DNA of 64,000 bases, taken from Chaetorhynchus papuensis (Eukaryota > Chordata > Aves > Passeriformes > Rhipiduridae). Where the stretch lies: contig VWYX01000344.1 in NCBI GenBank assembly GCA_013396525.1, forward strand, positions 186,001-250,000. The letters are read 5' to 3'. The position numbers and the translations under genes were made by a program. Below, in pieces: positions 13,201 to 28,200 of this stretch; position 1 is the first letter of the stretch; every line of letters starts with the position of its first letter. The notes under the pieces are model-generated. The model made no database searches. It was given only the letters and a program-made list of their open reading frames with translations, and was not told the origin of the DNA.

Positions 13201-16200
13201 CTGAGCTCCTTGCTTTCTGGTAGATTTCTGAAAGCAGCTCTCTTACTCTCATCTCTTAAACAGTTCCAAATACAACAGGTCTGGATGTGAAAAATGGGGA
13301 CATCTTGTGCTTCCAAGACAACTGCTATGAGTTAACAGCAGCAGGCAGCCAGTGATGGTATTTACCTTTCACTGATAAGTTCTTCAAGCAGAAGCACTGA
13401 CAGGTGTGGGAGTTGGTTGTCACCAACAAAAACTCATTGTATGTTGCAAATGATGTGATATTAGAAGCAACCTGTAAAAAAATGAAGTTTATCACAGTTT
13501 AGACCAGAACAGGAAAGCTGCCTTCGGCAGAAGAAAAGGGGATGGAGTGAGGGGCAGAAGCTTTGTACCTCAATATCATTAACAAAAAACCGGCATCGAT
13601 CTGTGAGGCCCAAGATCACCTCCTGTAATTAAAATGATGACAACAATGAGCTATCAGCATCAAAACCTCCAGTATTTCACAGCACTGACAAGCACTGGAT
13701 TGAAGTACCTTACAATTAGGTACCAAGTACCTCATGTGAATTACTTAAGAGAAGCCAGACAGCAAGTCATCCAACCTCTCTTCCAGGAGGGCTTAAACTT
13801 AAGCATCTTTAAACGCTGCTGGCTGAAAATCCAGCCTGGCCTACCCTGTAACTGCACAGTGACAAAATGGAAGCAGAAGCCATGCTAGAAATCTAGGTTT
13901 TTCTATTCAGCTGCACTTGGTCTAGGATACCAGAGGAAAAGGACCACTACAGAGCAGAGCAAAGCAGGTTCTTACACTAGGATGCACGCTGAAGGAAGGA
14001 AACCCCTGAAATACCAGCAAAACAGCTGATCTTTAAGTTGTAACTATCAAGAAACCATCTCCAGTAGGAAAAAACAGTAGTAGGCGATCTGCAGTAACTC
14101 AGTGCCGACATACTGGCTAATAGGTTAAGTTCATATAAAACAAAGCAAAATGATCCTTTCAAAAAGAGCATGGCAGTAACTGCTAGAAATTTCCAATCTG
14201 AAATTTCTCACTCTTTAATGAAATTATTCATTGTATTCATAGAATGGGGTGACTGGCTGTCAACTCCAATCCACCGGAAATGGTCTAGAAAGCAAGGGAA
14301 AATAAGCTCTCAGCTCTGCATAGGACCTTATGAAGAACAACATGAACAAATATCATTGGGCCCTGGGCAGGGGACCATGGTGTTCTTTTGGCACAGAGAA
14401 CAACTGAGTAGGGAATTTAATCTGCTCACAGTCCCACTTACTTCACCACTGATCCTTGTGATGGAAGTCTGCACACAACGGTAGGGGAACTGAACAGCAG
14501 AGCCACTGCTGCTCCGCCACGGCTCAAGGACTGGAGTAGAAGCCTCTAAGGAACAAAGAAGATCTAATTGCTTTCCAACCAATTAAAAACTCAGACATTA
14601 AAATGTATCTCAAGAAAACTATAACTGGGAAGGGGAGGAATGCTGGCACAGAAGTCCAGGACACAGCGGACAAGAAGGTGGTAACTTCTAGGGGCTCAGT
14701 AGTGCCTTTATTCCACTGTGGAATGAGAGAGAAGTACTATGGATGTGGCAGTCAGTCAGCACTGAATTTTGTGTGTGTGCATATGTGTGTTAACATAACT
14801 ACGTGTATACATATAAAGTTACTGTTACTTGAATTCTGACACAAATCACTGATTTCGGCCCATTTCTGGGACCAGAAGAAACATGAAAGGCAGCATCAAC
14901 TATTCAGCAAGAGTCACTCAAGTTGCTGTAAGTCAAATCATCTCATGAAACCTTTTAAGAAATACGTAGTAACTACACCTACTACACCTAAGACCAGGTA
15001 CTGTAACAGGGCCCAGCTTACCCCACAGGTATTTTAGGATCCGTCTATCAGTCAGCTGCAGAGCTACAGTTTTGGTCACTGGGCTGCAGTAAAGGCTGAT
15101 CACTTCCCCATCTACAGGCACTGACAACCTTATGTAAGACAGAGAAAACACAGAACATCAGTCGCAGCAGATACACTTAACACCTTGTTCCTGCCTTTCT
15201 TGTAGCCAGATGAAAAGATGCACATCTCCAGCATGGACATACTTTGTTCATGTAAGGATCTTCTGCAGTCTTCTCACACCTGTGTCAGCTGACAGTGGCA
15301 CCACAGAGCACTAGCAACTCCAGCCAACAGGCATTTGCCTAGCTGTGCTGGTCACTGTCTGCACTGCAGCACTCTCCAAACACACACCTCTTTTTCTGTT
15401 CTACAGTTCACATGCAAAGCACTCTGTCTTTGCAGTGTGAGTGCTGCAGAAAGCAGCTCTCCCAATCTCTTTGGGAACCGTATTTCTGTACCTAAGGGGG
15501 CTTTCTTTTGTGTCTGGTTTTAGCTCAACTGGCCGCACAAAGACCAGCAGGTGAGGAGGAGGATGAGGAGGAGGACCGAAGTTTTGATGGCTACTGGTCC
15601 CCTTCTGGAACTTGATAATGGTGGGCAAAGGGAAGAATGGAGGAATTCAGTGTAATGTGCCCTCCCCCCTCCCCCAAGGGCCTCAAATTCCAAGGAACAG
15701 AGCCACCCTGTACTGATACAGGCATGTTTAGCATGCACCCTTGCCAGGCCAGCTACAGGCATTAGGACTACAGGCAAATGCTGACCAGTAGCCAGCTTCA
15801 TGAGCTGTTTGGCTCTCCTGCAAGGAAGACAGCCAAATTCCTTAAACCACAGCCTCCAGGCTGCATGTCTAATGAAAGACTTAATTCCTTCTAGGCACTG
15901 TCCAAAAGCATTCTCAGACTTCAGCCACAACTGACAGATCTCTAGTACCGTAAATTCAGGCACTCTTCTTCAGCTCCAGCCACGTGAGGCACTGCAGTCA
16001 GATGATGAAGGACAGACTGAGCAGCATGCTGACCTTGACCAACAACCAGGAAGCTGTCATCTGGCAGCCAGGTGAGAAATCGAAGCCCCAGAGGATTCAT
16101 CACTTCACTGCTGCCGCTGCTCACATCAACTCTGTCACAAAATAGGAGAGGTTGGGATGCAAATAGAACCTGATTTCAGTAGGCCACCTCACTAGAGAGG

Positions 16201-19200
16201 CAAAGGACTTCCTAAGCACAGCCCAGTTCTTCAGATACACAGCATGGCTGGGAGGGCTCCAGTGCAGAAATACAGATACGCAAAGCATGAATCCTGCCAC
16301 AGGCTGGATTGGAGATAAAGGATGAGACCTAGGAAGCTCCATCTGTTTTCCCTAGGTAGTACTGCTTCCATGCCAACTACCTCTAGGAACAAACAGAGAG
16401 CATGGTGGGATTTTTAACCTTGTCACTGTCTCTCCCATTCAAGCAGCTCTGTTGCTCTGTATGCCATGATCACAGGCCTGGGCACTGCACCATCATTCCT
16501 CTGTGCTCCTGCTCCCAGAGCCAAAGTGCTGCACCATGCACAAGAAGGGATATCTGAGCGCTGTCACTGACAGTCACTGGTTCTGCTAGATAGAGACCTC
16601 AGTGAAGGGCACTTCTCAGTACTACTCTCAGACACAGTGTGAACAAAATGAAACAATGTTATCTGACAGCCTCTTAAAAATCTTGAGAAACGTGGTCAGA
16701 GCTGTGACCTCTAAAGCATCCAGCCAGGTACAACCCTCTTCTCCCCTCTACAGCTGTACTAGTTCTGCATTACCTGTAGGTTTTATCCAGGTACGGTGTT
16801 TCCACAGCTGCTCTAAACCCATTTCCTCCCACAGCTCCAAACTTGACAGTAGGGTCATTCACTGTATTCTGTCCTAGCAAACACAAAGAAGAACAGACCA
16901 GAGTTTAGAGATCTTCCCAACAGCCCCTTCCATCTTCAAATTTACCAAAATTAAATGCTACATGAAACTATTAAAAAAGTCAGAAAATGCCATCCCTACT
17001 TGTACAGCCCAAATGTAATTCTCATTAACACTTGCTCTGAGGAAGACAGTCACACTCCAACATTACAGTACAAAACAGCTGTTTCCTCACAGCATGCTGT
17101 ATATAAAACTGCTTTGGGAAGTGCTGGGTGCCCCAGACACATTCTCAGACACTTCCCAGTGCCAGTCAGCATCATGCCATCAGAGCAGCTTACGCAAGAT
17201 ACCATGTGCTGCACTCAAGCTGAAGCTAGGCAGGGGAATTATTACCAGCACAATTACATAGTCAAGTGCCAAACACTGTCTTCCCACAAAGTCAATGCAC
17301 CACCAAAATGCTTCTATGTCACTCAGTCTACTGGAAATGAGAGCAGAGCTTGAACTCGCACTTAAACCACGTATGTCTTGTGAAAAGGTTTGAGTGACCA
17401 CCACCTTACTAACCCCCCATGGTACTGTTGTCAGGAACAGAGGGCTTCCTTTTAATGAAGTTGCAACATGCTCTCACCATATCTGTACACAGAGATCCTG
17501 TTGTCAGCATCCAGGACAGCCATGTCCCCACTGTGTTTGGGATCTGTGTGAAACGCAACCTGATTAACTGCCTGTTGGAGCTGGAGCTCATAGGTACACA
17601 TGGGTGGAGGCACCACAGCATGCTGGAATGCTGTGACAAGCACTTTATCTGTGGAAGAGAAGAGAAGAAAATCCAAAATGCACCCCAATCCAAACGTTAG
17701 TGAGGCTCTTTCTGGATTCTTTACGAGAAATAGAAATAATGTTACAGGAAAATGGTTGCTATGCTGCTAGTGATTATCTTCATTGAGCCACCCGTGAAGC
17801 TTCTATCAATTACATGGACCCCTCCCTCAAAGCTTTGTGAAACAACAACTAAAAGAAGAACTCTCATAATCCAATCCAGCCTGAATACAAAAGGCTAGAC
17901 CACCTTTTCTGACCTAGAGCTGGAAGGCTGTCCCACTGCTTACCTCCATCTATAACAGCCACATTTGCCATATGTTGACTGTTCTCCCCCAGCCCGTGGT
18001 CTGTGGTCCAGTGCCAGTCGTAGAAGAGGTAATTCCAGCCCTGGCAGAGTATATGTAGTCTGTACAGGTTCTCTCGGTCCCAGAGCAGTGACACCAACTG
18101 ATTTTCCTCTGAACTACCAAAGTGTAGACTTTGCTTCAGGTACCAGTGATAGTTCCCTGTGGTCCATAGCTGAACTGTAGAGAAACAGATAGTTACTACA
18201 GACTAGTATTTGAGACCCAGCTCAAACCCTCCCTCCCAACCACCCCTGCTCTTCTAGCAGTGGGTTAAGTGCGATTAAAATAACAGTTGTAGCCTTCAGT
18301 CCACGAGCTGTGTCATACATCACACAGCACAAGAAAACAACACACTGTGCAAAAGTCAGTCCTAGAATTCATTGAGCTACCCTTGGGAGATGGTTTAATG
18401 AAGGGCTCGCATCTTTAGTATTCCATTTGTACCACTTCCAGCTACAGCGGCCTGGAAGATGCTTTGAGCTCAGGCTGAACTACCAGTTCCTCCTCACCAG
18501 CTGTGCTGGTTTTGGCTGGGGTAGTTAATTTTCTTCATAGTGTCAATTATGGGACTGTTTTGGATCTGTGCTGAACACAGGGTGGGTAAGTGCTGTTTTG
18601 GTTATTGCTGAGCAGGGCTTACAGAGAGCCAAGGTCTTTTCTGCTTTTCATATTGCCAAGCTAGCAAGGAAGTTGGGGGTGCATAGGAGGTCAGGGGGGG
18701 ACACAGCCAGGACAGGTGACCCCAGCTGAGTAAAGGAACCATGTGACATCATGTTCATATACAAAGGGAGGGGAAGAGGGAGGAACAGGGGAATATTTGG
18801 AATGATGTCATTTTTCTTCCCAAGTTAACTGCTACACATGATGGGGCCCTGCTGTCTGGAGATGGCTGAACACCTGCCTGCCCATGGGAAGCAGGTGAAT
18901 TAATTCCTTGCTTTGCCTTTTATGGCATGTGTGGCTTTTACTTTCTTATATTAAACTGTTATTACCTCAACCCACGAGTTTTCCAGCTTTAATCCTCCTG
19001 ATTCTCTCCCCGATGTTCCTGGTGGGGAAGAGTCAAGAGACTGTGGGGCTTGGCTGCTGTCTGCAGTTAAACCATGACACCAGCACAGCGTTCTCAAAGC
19101 CACTGGTAAGCCTCCACAGTGTCTCCTAACTTGCAGGTAAGTACCCACTGCTAACCACATTTGCAGGCAAGCATTAAGAGACAAGAGTCTCATGGAGTGC

Positions 19201-22200
19201 TCTCACCATAAGTGTTTGTGTTGGAGTTTTCCACCTTCAGGTCTTCCAGCCATATAGCCAGGATTGTAGAATCTGCATTCCAAAGCATTTCATTAACCTG
19301 CAGAAACAAACATGGCTCTTACTGATGTCGTTGCTCCCAGACAGTTTACAAGACCAGGAGGTGTTCCTTATCTTCAACAATGAGAGGTGCATGGGTTAAT
19401 ATAAAAGCAGAGCCCTCACGTATCGCAAAGCTCCTGACAAAGCGTCCTCAGAACCCCACAAATGAAGATGCCACAGAAATGACAGCACTGTTCTCTTTGC
19501 TTTCCCTGACACTGAGGAAGAATCTGACAAAAGACTTCTCAGCATCCAAGCACAGAAGCGGAAGTAATGCCCTAGCAATACCTTCTCTATTATCTGGGAT
19601 AATGTGAGTATATAATCTCACTCTTGCAATGGCTGACATGCTGAAAAGTATTTTTGAATCATTTGCCGGGTAGAAAGTATACAGAGCCCAGAAACACCCC
19701 AGGGCTACAATCATCGTGTACTACATGTCTTTGTACTATGGGCATGCAGAGGGCATTGCATCTTCTCCACAGGCTTCTTCATTGTTCTCTTTTCAGGTCA
19801 CTTCTTTCATTAGGATAAGCACAAAGTATTAGGTTAAAAACCTCTCCCAAGAATCTGGAAAAGATCTAGCCCTCTTCTCCATTACCCTCTCATCAAAGAA
19901 GCCCAGACAAAGAACTTACTTTGACCTGCCCTTTCTGGAAAGGGAGGGTGAATTCTCCATGAAGAAGTCCATTCTTTTCCAAAAAAACCACGTCACGTCT
20001 GTTGGGTTTTTCTTGTGTAGATGCTATCAGGTTTCCTGAAGGCCTTAAAAAAGAACCAAATGAAAAGTCATTACTCACACAATCACTAACTGTCATTTTA
20101 AACCCCAGTCATCTCACATTTTTTCCAGTGGCATGAGGAAAAAGGCAGCAGAGGATGTGTTCTCCTCAGCACTGTTCAGATAAAGTCATAGCTCCAGCAC
20201 AGATCAGAGCTCATGATATCTACAGGTGACCAAACAAATGTCAGCACTAGGAAAAGAACCTGAAATATTCCTTTTTATACAGCTGAGCACAAACCCACTT
20301 GACACTGACTATACGCAGAGAATCTAACCCTTCTTCCCACTTGTGATGCAAGTATGAGGAATTTCAGGGTTTAAAGGCCTACTCTTCCTCAGGCTGAATC
20401 AAAAGGCAGCTTTCTTCAAGTTCTGGGAAAAACCAACAAAACACTGAAGAAATGAAAACTATGATGATCAAAGACTGTGACCAGGAAATAAAAAGCAACA
20501 CTGCTGTCAGCATGCAGACTGCTGTACTACTCACTTCCAGGACAGTGCTTGTTCTAATCCTGAGACAGGCTCACTTGTTGACTGCAGCACAAGCTCTCTG
20601 CTCCACACCCGGACCTTCCGAGCACCTACAGGTTGAGAGAGCAATGAGACAAATGTCTAAGAAGACACCGGGAAGAGACTTTCCTAATTTTATGAGGGTA
20701 GAAGAGCAAATTTTGATGCACATGCGTGAAAAAGGAGTTTTCTCTGGTACACCTTAAAGGCTAAGAATTTATTCTGTCTCAGGCAGCTCTCCCATAGTAA
20801 CCAAGTGACTGAAGGAACTGTGTTATGAATTTCAATATGACGTAATTCAGTCACAGTCGTTTCCCCCCTCTAGCTTTCACTGTGGAAATGTTAGAAACTT
20901 CCTACATTTACAATCCTCCCTAATCTGAAGTACTGAAGGCAAAAACCCAAACTTGTGGAAGAGCCGTGAGCTTTAGTGCAGTTCAATATGTTGACCAATA
21001 CATTTGAACTGCTCAAAAAGTATTATTTATCGTGGAAAACATCAGTTACAGTCTTAAAGGTAACACATATGCTTATTATCTCTTTGACTTCAGGACATAA
21101 CCAAGGGAGAAGTATTACCAGTATTTAAAAAAACAGCGTGCAAGGCTAAACTCTAGTATAAGGGACAGTGGATATATGAACCCAAAGAGATTCCTCCATT
21201 TGGCATTGAGAGCCTATCAGGTATTGCTTAAAGCTCGAGCAGGTGAAAGAAGCAGTTCAGATAGTACCTACAAAGTAATACTCCCTCCTGGCATCTCACT
21301 GAACTGAAAAACCAAACTGCAAAGGAAGTATTCAAAATATCGTATCTATAAAATGGTTCTGAGAACACCAGAGCATAGCAAAGGGCAATTTCTCTTGCTT
21401 TACGGGGACAACAGACCACAAACAGTTTTTGCCTTACCTAGATTCTGCTTAAGAAGCCCTTTACACATGTTGGTATTGCAAAGAGGTTTGGTGCCATACC
21501 TGTCTCTGGACAGACAGTGCTCACTGCAACAAACTGCCCGTCTCCTCTCCACGTCACCCGAGGCCTGCCATCATCCCAGGCTGGTGCTGGTAACACTTCC
21601 TGAAGTCACACAGAAGAAAGCTGCATCAAAGCTTCGGAAGACAACTGCGGTCTTTGTCCAAACAGACTGATCTTTCAAGAGCCTTAGCATGAAATCCGTC
21701 CGTTAAGAAGTGTCAAGGCTAATAAGTTAAAAACTCATTATTCGAATTTGTTGTTTTAGGAAATACTAGAATTAAAACTATCTAATTCAATCTGCTCCTC
21801 CTCCAAGTGCATATGACTGTCTCTTCACATGATCACACACTATCCTTCCCATCTGTTGGGGTCACTGGGCCAGCTAATGAGCCAGGGAAAGTGGCTGTAG
21901 TTGGCTGGTGGAAAAACTCAGTCATTTGATAAATATTTCTGTTAAGGGAAAAGCCTCTCCCACAAACCTCTGCAGCTGAATTGTAACTTTACCCCCCAGA
22001 CTCTGTTAAATGGAACATTACCTCTCCCAGCAGCCTGTGGCTGCTTACCTGGACAGGTCCCTCTGTCCTGCCCCTTCCCTCTCCCCATTGGTGCTTCCCC
22101 TGAGGCCCACCTTGTACCACCCCTGTACCCCCCATCCATTGGCTCTGTAAAACCTATATAAGGGGACCGCCCGGCCACATTGCCCTCTCTCTGCCGGGAC

Positions 22201-25200
22201 ACCTCTCTGGGAATGGAATAAACATCACCTGTGGAATCTGCCATGCGGAAGAGCCTTCCTTTGACTCCTTGCCTTTGGTAATATTGAGCTATCCGGCTTG
22301 AGCCATGTGGGTGGGTGTGTCTCACCAGCGTCTGAACAGCAGCGCTGGGCCAACGGAGCAGCTGGCTAGCAGCTATACTGCTGCACCTGGGGGGGTCTCT
22401 CTCACGTGGCTTCCTGGGAACACAGCTGCTATCTTCCTAAGGCCCCAGAGCACATTTCACCCCTCCCAAAACACAGTTTAACACCCATCCAACCGGGTCT
22501 CTACTTATAGATCAGCAATGCATAAGCTGGACACACGGCAAATTGAGATTGGTTCAGGATTGATGCTGGAATGCTTGCAAATCTTACTTTGAGCTCTGTG
22601 TGAAAAGCAGTAAGTACTCCCTGCTGCTTTCTTGAATTAGAAGGAAGATAAAAACCCATGATTTCAGACAACACTGAAACAGACAAAAGCAGCCCATGAA
22701 GAGAACTACCAGAAACGTTGTGGCAAATTGGCACCGCAGGAGTAACAGAAACTCTCTTTATACATGTTTTCCCTGAGAGATCATCAGCTTGACACAAAAA
22801 AAGAGCAGTATAATACCGTCTGTTTGCGATGTGCTGCCTGTTTCCCTTCTGATCCATGGAACTGCGTCTCCTTTTTACCCCAGCCAAGAGCAATAAGCTT
22901 TCCTGAAGAAGAAATAATCCTTGTAGTGGAAGATTTACAGATAATACCTTAACTACTGCGCACTATTGTACACAACCACAGCTTCAAGCAACCCACACCT
23001 TCTCCAAAAGTTTTATTCTAAAAATCTGCGGGGAAGTTACGTAGCCCAGAAAGTACTTTGGTACATGGAACTTACTTGAATTTCTGCTGACAAGTAACAA
23101 TATTGACTTTACCCTTCAGCTGTCCCAGCAGCACTAGTCTAAATAAAATGTCTCCTAGGGCCTCAAAGTGCTCAGTTCCATTTCCTTACTTTCCACATGC
23201 TTACAGTATATCAATTACATCAACTCATTTCATCAACTTCATTTCAGTGCACCTCTCACCTTCTCCAAACTCATCTTGGTGGATTTGCTTCTCCGTAATT
23301 GGTTCAAAATCCCTTGTCATCATGATAAGTGTCTGCTGACCTGCAAGGCAGATATTAAATACTGGTACAAATACTGGTATTAAATAATGGTATCTGCAGC
23401 AAATAAAAACTCAGCTGTTCTCCTGTGTGCTCCTACTCTTCTGTTATGTACCTAAATATAGAAAACATATACTAGAGAGAACATATCCTTCAAAGCATGA
23501 AACCTCAGACTGGAACAGAACACTTTCAAGTTTTACTCTTCAAAAATATGCTTACTGGCCTAAGCTTAGTAATTTTTTTTTCACCTTCCAAACAAGTATC
23601 TGGTACCTTTTCTCTTGAGACATGAAGGACAAGAGGGCGACTGGGAACAGTCACTATGGATTCATGAAGAGGAAATCATACCATCCTGATAACCTCCTAC
23701 AATGAGATGACCAGCTTGTGGATATGAGGAGAACAATGGGTTTAATTTATCTTGACTCTAATAAGGCTTTTGATGTTGTGTGCCACAACACCACCAAAGA
23801 CAAACCCATTAAGTATGGGATAGATAAAAGCACAGTGAAAACCAGATGAACTGCCAAGCTCAAAAGCTTGCCAGCCCCGTCAAAAAGTGCGGCCTGAGGT
23901 CAGTCACTGGCATACCTCTGGACACTAGGGGCAATGCTTAACATGTTCCTTAGTGACCTGGAGCATGGAACCCTCAGCAAGTTTGTAGATGACACAGAAC
24001 TGGGAGAAGCAGCAGGTACAGCAAAAGGTTGTGCTGCTGCCCACAGGGACCTTGTCATGTAGGCAACACGGGCTGTCCAGAACTACATAAAGCTCAACAA
24101 GAAAAAAGTCATGTCCTGCATACAGAAAACAGTAATCTCAAGCACTAAGACAGACTGAGAACCAAGAGGCTGAGAGCACCCTGGCAAAAAAATAAACTAT
24201 TTTCCTGGGGCACCAAGCTGAACTAGATAGCAGTATGCCCTGCTGCACAGGTGGACAACAGCAACCTGCCTGCATTAGGAGTGCTGCCAGCAGGTTGTGG
24301 GAAGTGATCTTGCTCCTCTACTCAGTGCTGGTGAGACACATGTGGAATGCTGACTCGATTTTTGGGCTTCACAGTACAAAACAGACAAGGACATACTGGA
24401 ATGAGACTTGCAAAGGATCACCAATGATGATTAAGGGCTTGAAAAATCTGTCACACGAGTGGAGGCTGAGACAAGCCAGACTGCTCTGGAGAGAAGGCTC
24501 CACAGGAATCTCATCAGTGTGTATAAATGTATTATGTGGGAGGTGGGTACAGTAAAGAAGACACAGCCACACTGTTTGTAGTGCTGAGGGACAGCACAAG
24601 AGGCAATGGGCACAAACTAAAACACAGAAAATTCCCTTAAAACCTAAGAAAAGGTTTTTTTTACACTGAGGGCGATTACAGATAGGAAAGGGATGCCCAC
24701 AGGGTTTGTGGGTCCTGAAACCTAACTGGGCACAATCCCTCACGACTTGCTCTAGGTAACATGCTTTGAGCCAGGTGGCTGGAATAGGTGATTTCCAGTT
24801 TCCTTTCAATCTCAAGCACTCTATGATTCTGTTTTGTCTGAGGTTAATTTAATTTTCTAGGTGAGTCACACCTGTAGCTAATTTGGGCCCATGACACATG
24901 TATTTCCTACCAAAGGCCAAGAAAGAGTTTTTGTTACTAAGAAGTCAAATGGTGATATAAAGAAGTCTTTATGTTTTTGAGACAAGATCAAACATACTCC
25001 CTAGGAAGATTTTAAGGACTCATAACTCTTCTACAAAACAGCTTTGTGGGCCTAACCAATTTCTGCTTGGATCTCTGAAGCACCTTATGAATCATGATAT
25101 GAAATCCAATGTATAGGATCTGGCGGAGTTTTTTCCACTTTAAGTCCTAGCCCCAGTTTCATAACTTTTTCTTCTCTCTCGCTCTTAGTTGTTTTGCACT

Positions 25201-28200
25201 TTGGCTATAGTGAGTTTCACTCCTACAGGCAGAAAGCTTACAGGCTGTTGTTGATACCTGTTGCAAGCAAGACAAGCTCTTGGTCAGGACTCCAGCTCAT
25301 GACACTCAGACCGCTGTCCACACTTCCAACACATTCCACCTGCAAGACCAAAATAAGATTACAGAAGTGCAGGAACATGAGTGCAGCACTATCCCAGCAC
25401 AAATACAAAGAGCCAGCAAGGCAAAAGAAAATTGCCTCCTACTTAAAAAAGTCAAAAACCTAACTTCACGCGTTGTGTTGAACGAAACAAAAGAAACATT
25501 TCTGACTAAAAATGATTCCAGAAGGTTTATGAGTGAGAGCCCAGGTAATGTAGAGTCTAGCTCATTCTACCATACACCGTTTTAGAAAGAGCTTTATTCT
25601 GCAACTCCCAGTCTTAGGTCAGCAAAATACAGTGTCAACACTAACATTGCCTGAATGGGCCTGTGATTACATTGGTAAATCTTCTTTAGTCACAAAACAC
25701 AGACATAATGATTCTTACCTAGAGAATTCCAACATGCAGTTAAACTCTGATCACCCTGTGTATGCTGAACTTCACAACTGTATATACCTGCACCAATGTC
25801 AAAGTTTATGTAAAATTGGGCTAGTTTTACTGGGCCATTGTGAGCAAGTAATAGCAGTGGGCAGAGAACTTTTGTTATGCGTTGTTATCCTGATTTGCAA
25901 AAGGCTTGGAACAGAACAACAAATACACCACTCATTGTGATAAACAGCAAGATTATGCCGTTCAAGGATTTAGGGTTGGATGCCACAATCTTTTCAGGTA
26001 AGAGAAGTGAGACTGGGACCAGTTGGCAGAGTAATCATCACTCACATAGAGGGAGTTTCACAATAAGCAGAGGAATCTTCCAGACCTCTTTCTTGATGCC
26101 CAGACTGAACCAAAAGAAGACAGCCCTAAAACTGGAATGTAAGCCACAAACCCACGAAATAAAGAATCTGAAGTTAAACTTATTCTCTGATGCATCTATC
26201 ACTGCAGAAGAATTCTCCTATATCACATGCTTTGTTAATTTCTATTCCTTTATGACATGTTTTAAGTTGCAATAAAGGACCCATTTTTCAGATACAGCTA
26301 ACTCCATATTTAAGTGGTATCTGCAAATCAAGTGCAAACACGAACCAAAACAGACAAGCTGCAAATAACCACAATCTTACAGCTAACACAGACAGACCAC
26401 TGTCATCTCATGCCCACTTAAACCTGCACTGTTGGACTGGTATTGTGGGAGCTGATTCAGATTTCAGAGGGTGCTGTTGTGGTGTTTAAGTGTCTTTCTG
26501 AAGACCATACAAATCTGACACTGAGGAAGGAACAGAAAGCAAGTATCTCAGTTTCTGCCATATCTTAAGTCATGTCAACATGTATCAACTGATAACAAAA
26601 CAGTAGCTACGTGCTGAATTATGAATGGATTACTTTATTCTTTACCTAGCTTCAGCAATATCCTGTTTTTGTAAGACTTTCCAGCATACCCTGTACTGCT
26701 GGGAACCCACTGAGCAAATTTAGAAGACCCAGGCTGTGGACAGACAAGCCACCATTTCAATTCCAGTTCTTTTACAGAGTATATCTTCTGTCTTTAGTCA
26801 TTCTGAAGGTTCCCACAAAAATCAGCTTGTCTGCCCAGAGAATGGAGACTAGCCACAGCTCAGTATGCAATAAGCATACAACTGGCTCCTAAAGAAAGTA
26901 TAAGTGTTACTCTTTCCTCTGAATTCCCTCAGTACTGTTGTGTCTTTCCTGCCATGGTACCTGTTTCGTGCTCAGGTTGCACAATAGGATGTCTCCAGCT
27001 GCTGTAGCAACACACACACTCTCCTGCTCTGGAAGATCTTCAACACCCACGATGCAGCCACTTCCATCCTCAGGCAAGAACCCATCCACAGTCAGGGAAA
27101 CTTCTCTTGACACCTTGGTATAGAGAGGCCAGTGGCTTACTAATTACACATTACCTCACTGGGATTTTTGCAGAAATGACAGACTAATATCTGTAGGTAT
27201 ACTTCATCCTACTGCAGTTACACAAAGCATTACACAGTAGAAGAGAGTGTGTGAATGGCACCAGAAAAAAGCCAGCTTGCAAGTACTCATCTTCACTTAT
27301 CCACAGAAAAACGTGAAAATCCCTTATGGTAAAAGTGACAGAAGAAAATGAGAAAACCCATATGTGGAAACAAACAATACACAAGTTCCAATTTGCCCTG
27401 CTAATCATCTTTCAACACCGTTTTCTTATTTCACCAGTGTCAACATTAAGAGGTGCAAGGCTAGCTGCTTAAAGTATCCCACTACTCTCAAGGGGGCATG
27501 CAGACTTCTAGACACAGCATAAAAAACAATCTATAAGGAAAACCATTTGGATGGTTAAGGTACAGCAATCTTTGAAAATCAAGTCCCTGGAAAGCCCCAA
27601 AGGTCTTTTGCTAGTTAACTTCAGAACTGAATGTACTAAAGGAATTAGATACCTCAGAGTTGCATAGTGAGAAGAAAGCAACCCAGCTCTAACAGGAATT
27701 CATGACTCAACGGCATTTTATTACTTTAGCGGTATGTAGGGGTTTTTCTCCTCCTAGAGCAAAGTTTAAAAAGCTTCCTCCTGTACTCCTCACTATCTCT
27801 TTGCCTGCCTGGTTCTGTTTTGTGAACCTGTCCTGACGCAACTGTTCGCCAGGTCGTGCTTAAGAGTAAACCACGCGGGTGACACGTGTCTAACACAGCC
27901 ACGCTCTTAAAGAAGCAGATTTACTATTTTGGAAGCCACCATGTGCACCACAGTGTTGCGGCTTCCAAGGCACCGTGAGACAGCAGCAAGCGGTGGCGGG
28001 GAGGAGCAGGAGGGTCCAAGAGTCCGCAGACTCCGCCGCGAAGGGGGATCGCATCAGGAGACAGGCGAATTCCCGGCGAGCACCGGCGCGCTCCCGCTGG
28101 CGGAGGCGCAAACGCTTCATTGCAGCTTTGCAACCAAAGCTGACCCCAACACGCCGGCAAGCACCAGCACCCTGCCCCGCAGCCGCAGCCCCGGCTCTCA

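Noticed and set aside
18502..22483. A single large provirus bounded by the two LTRs
   Set aside because: The two LTRs differ in sequence and target-duplication length, each has its own duplication, and ELP1 exons 6 to 9 lie between them.
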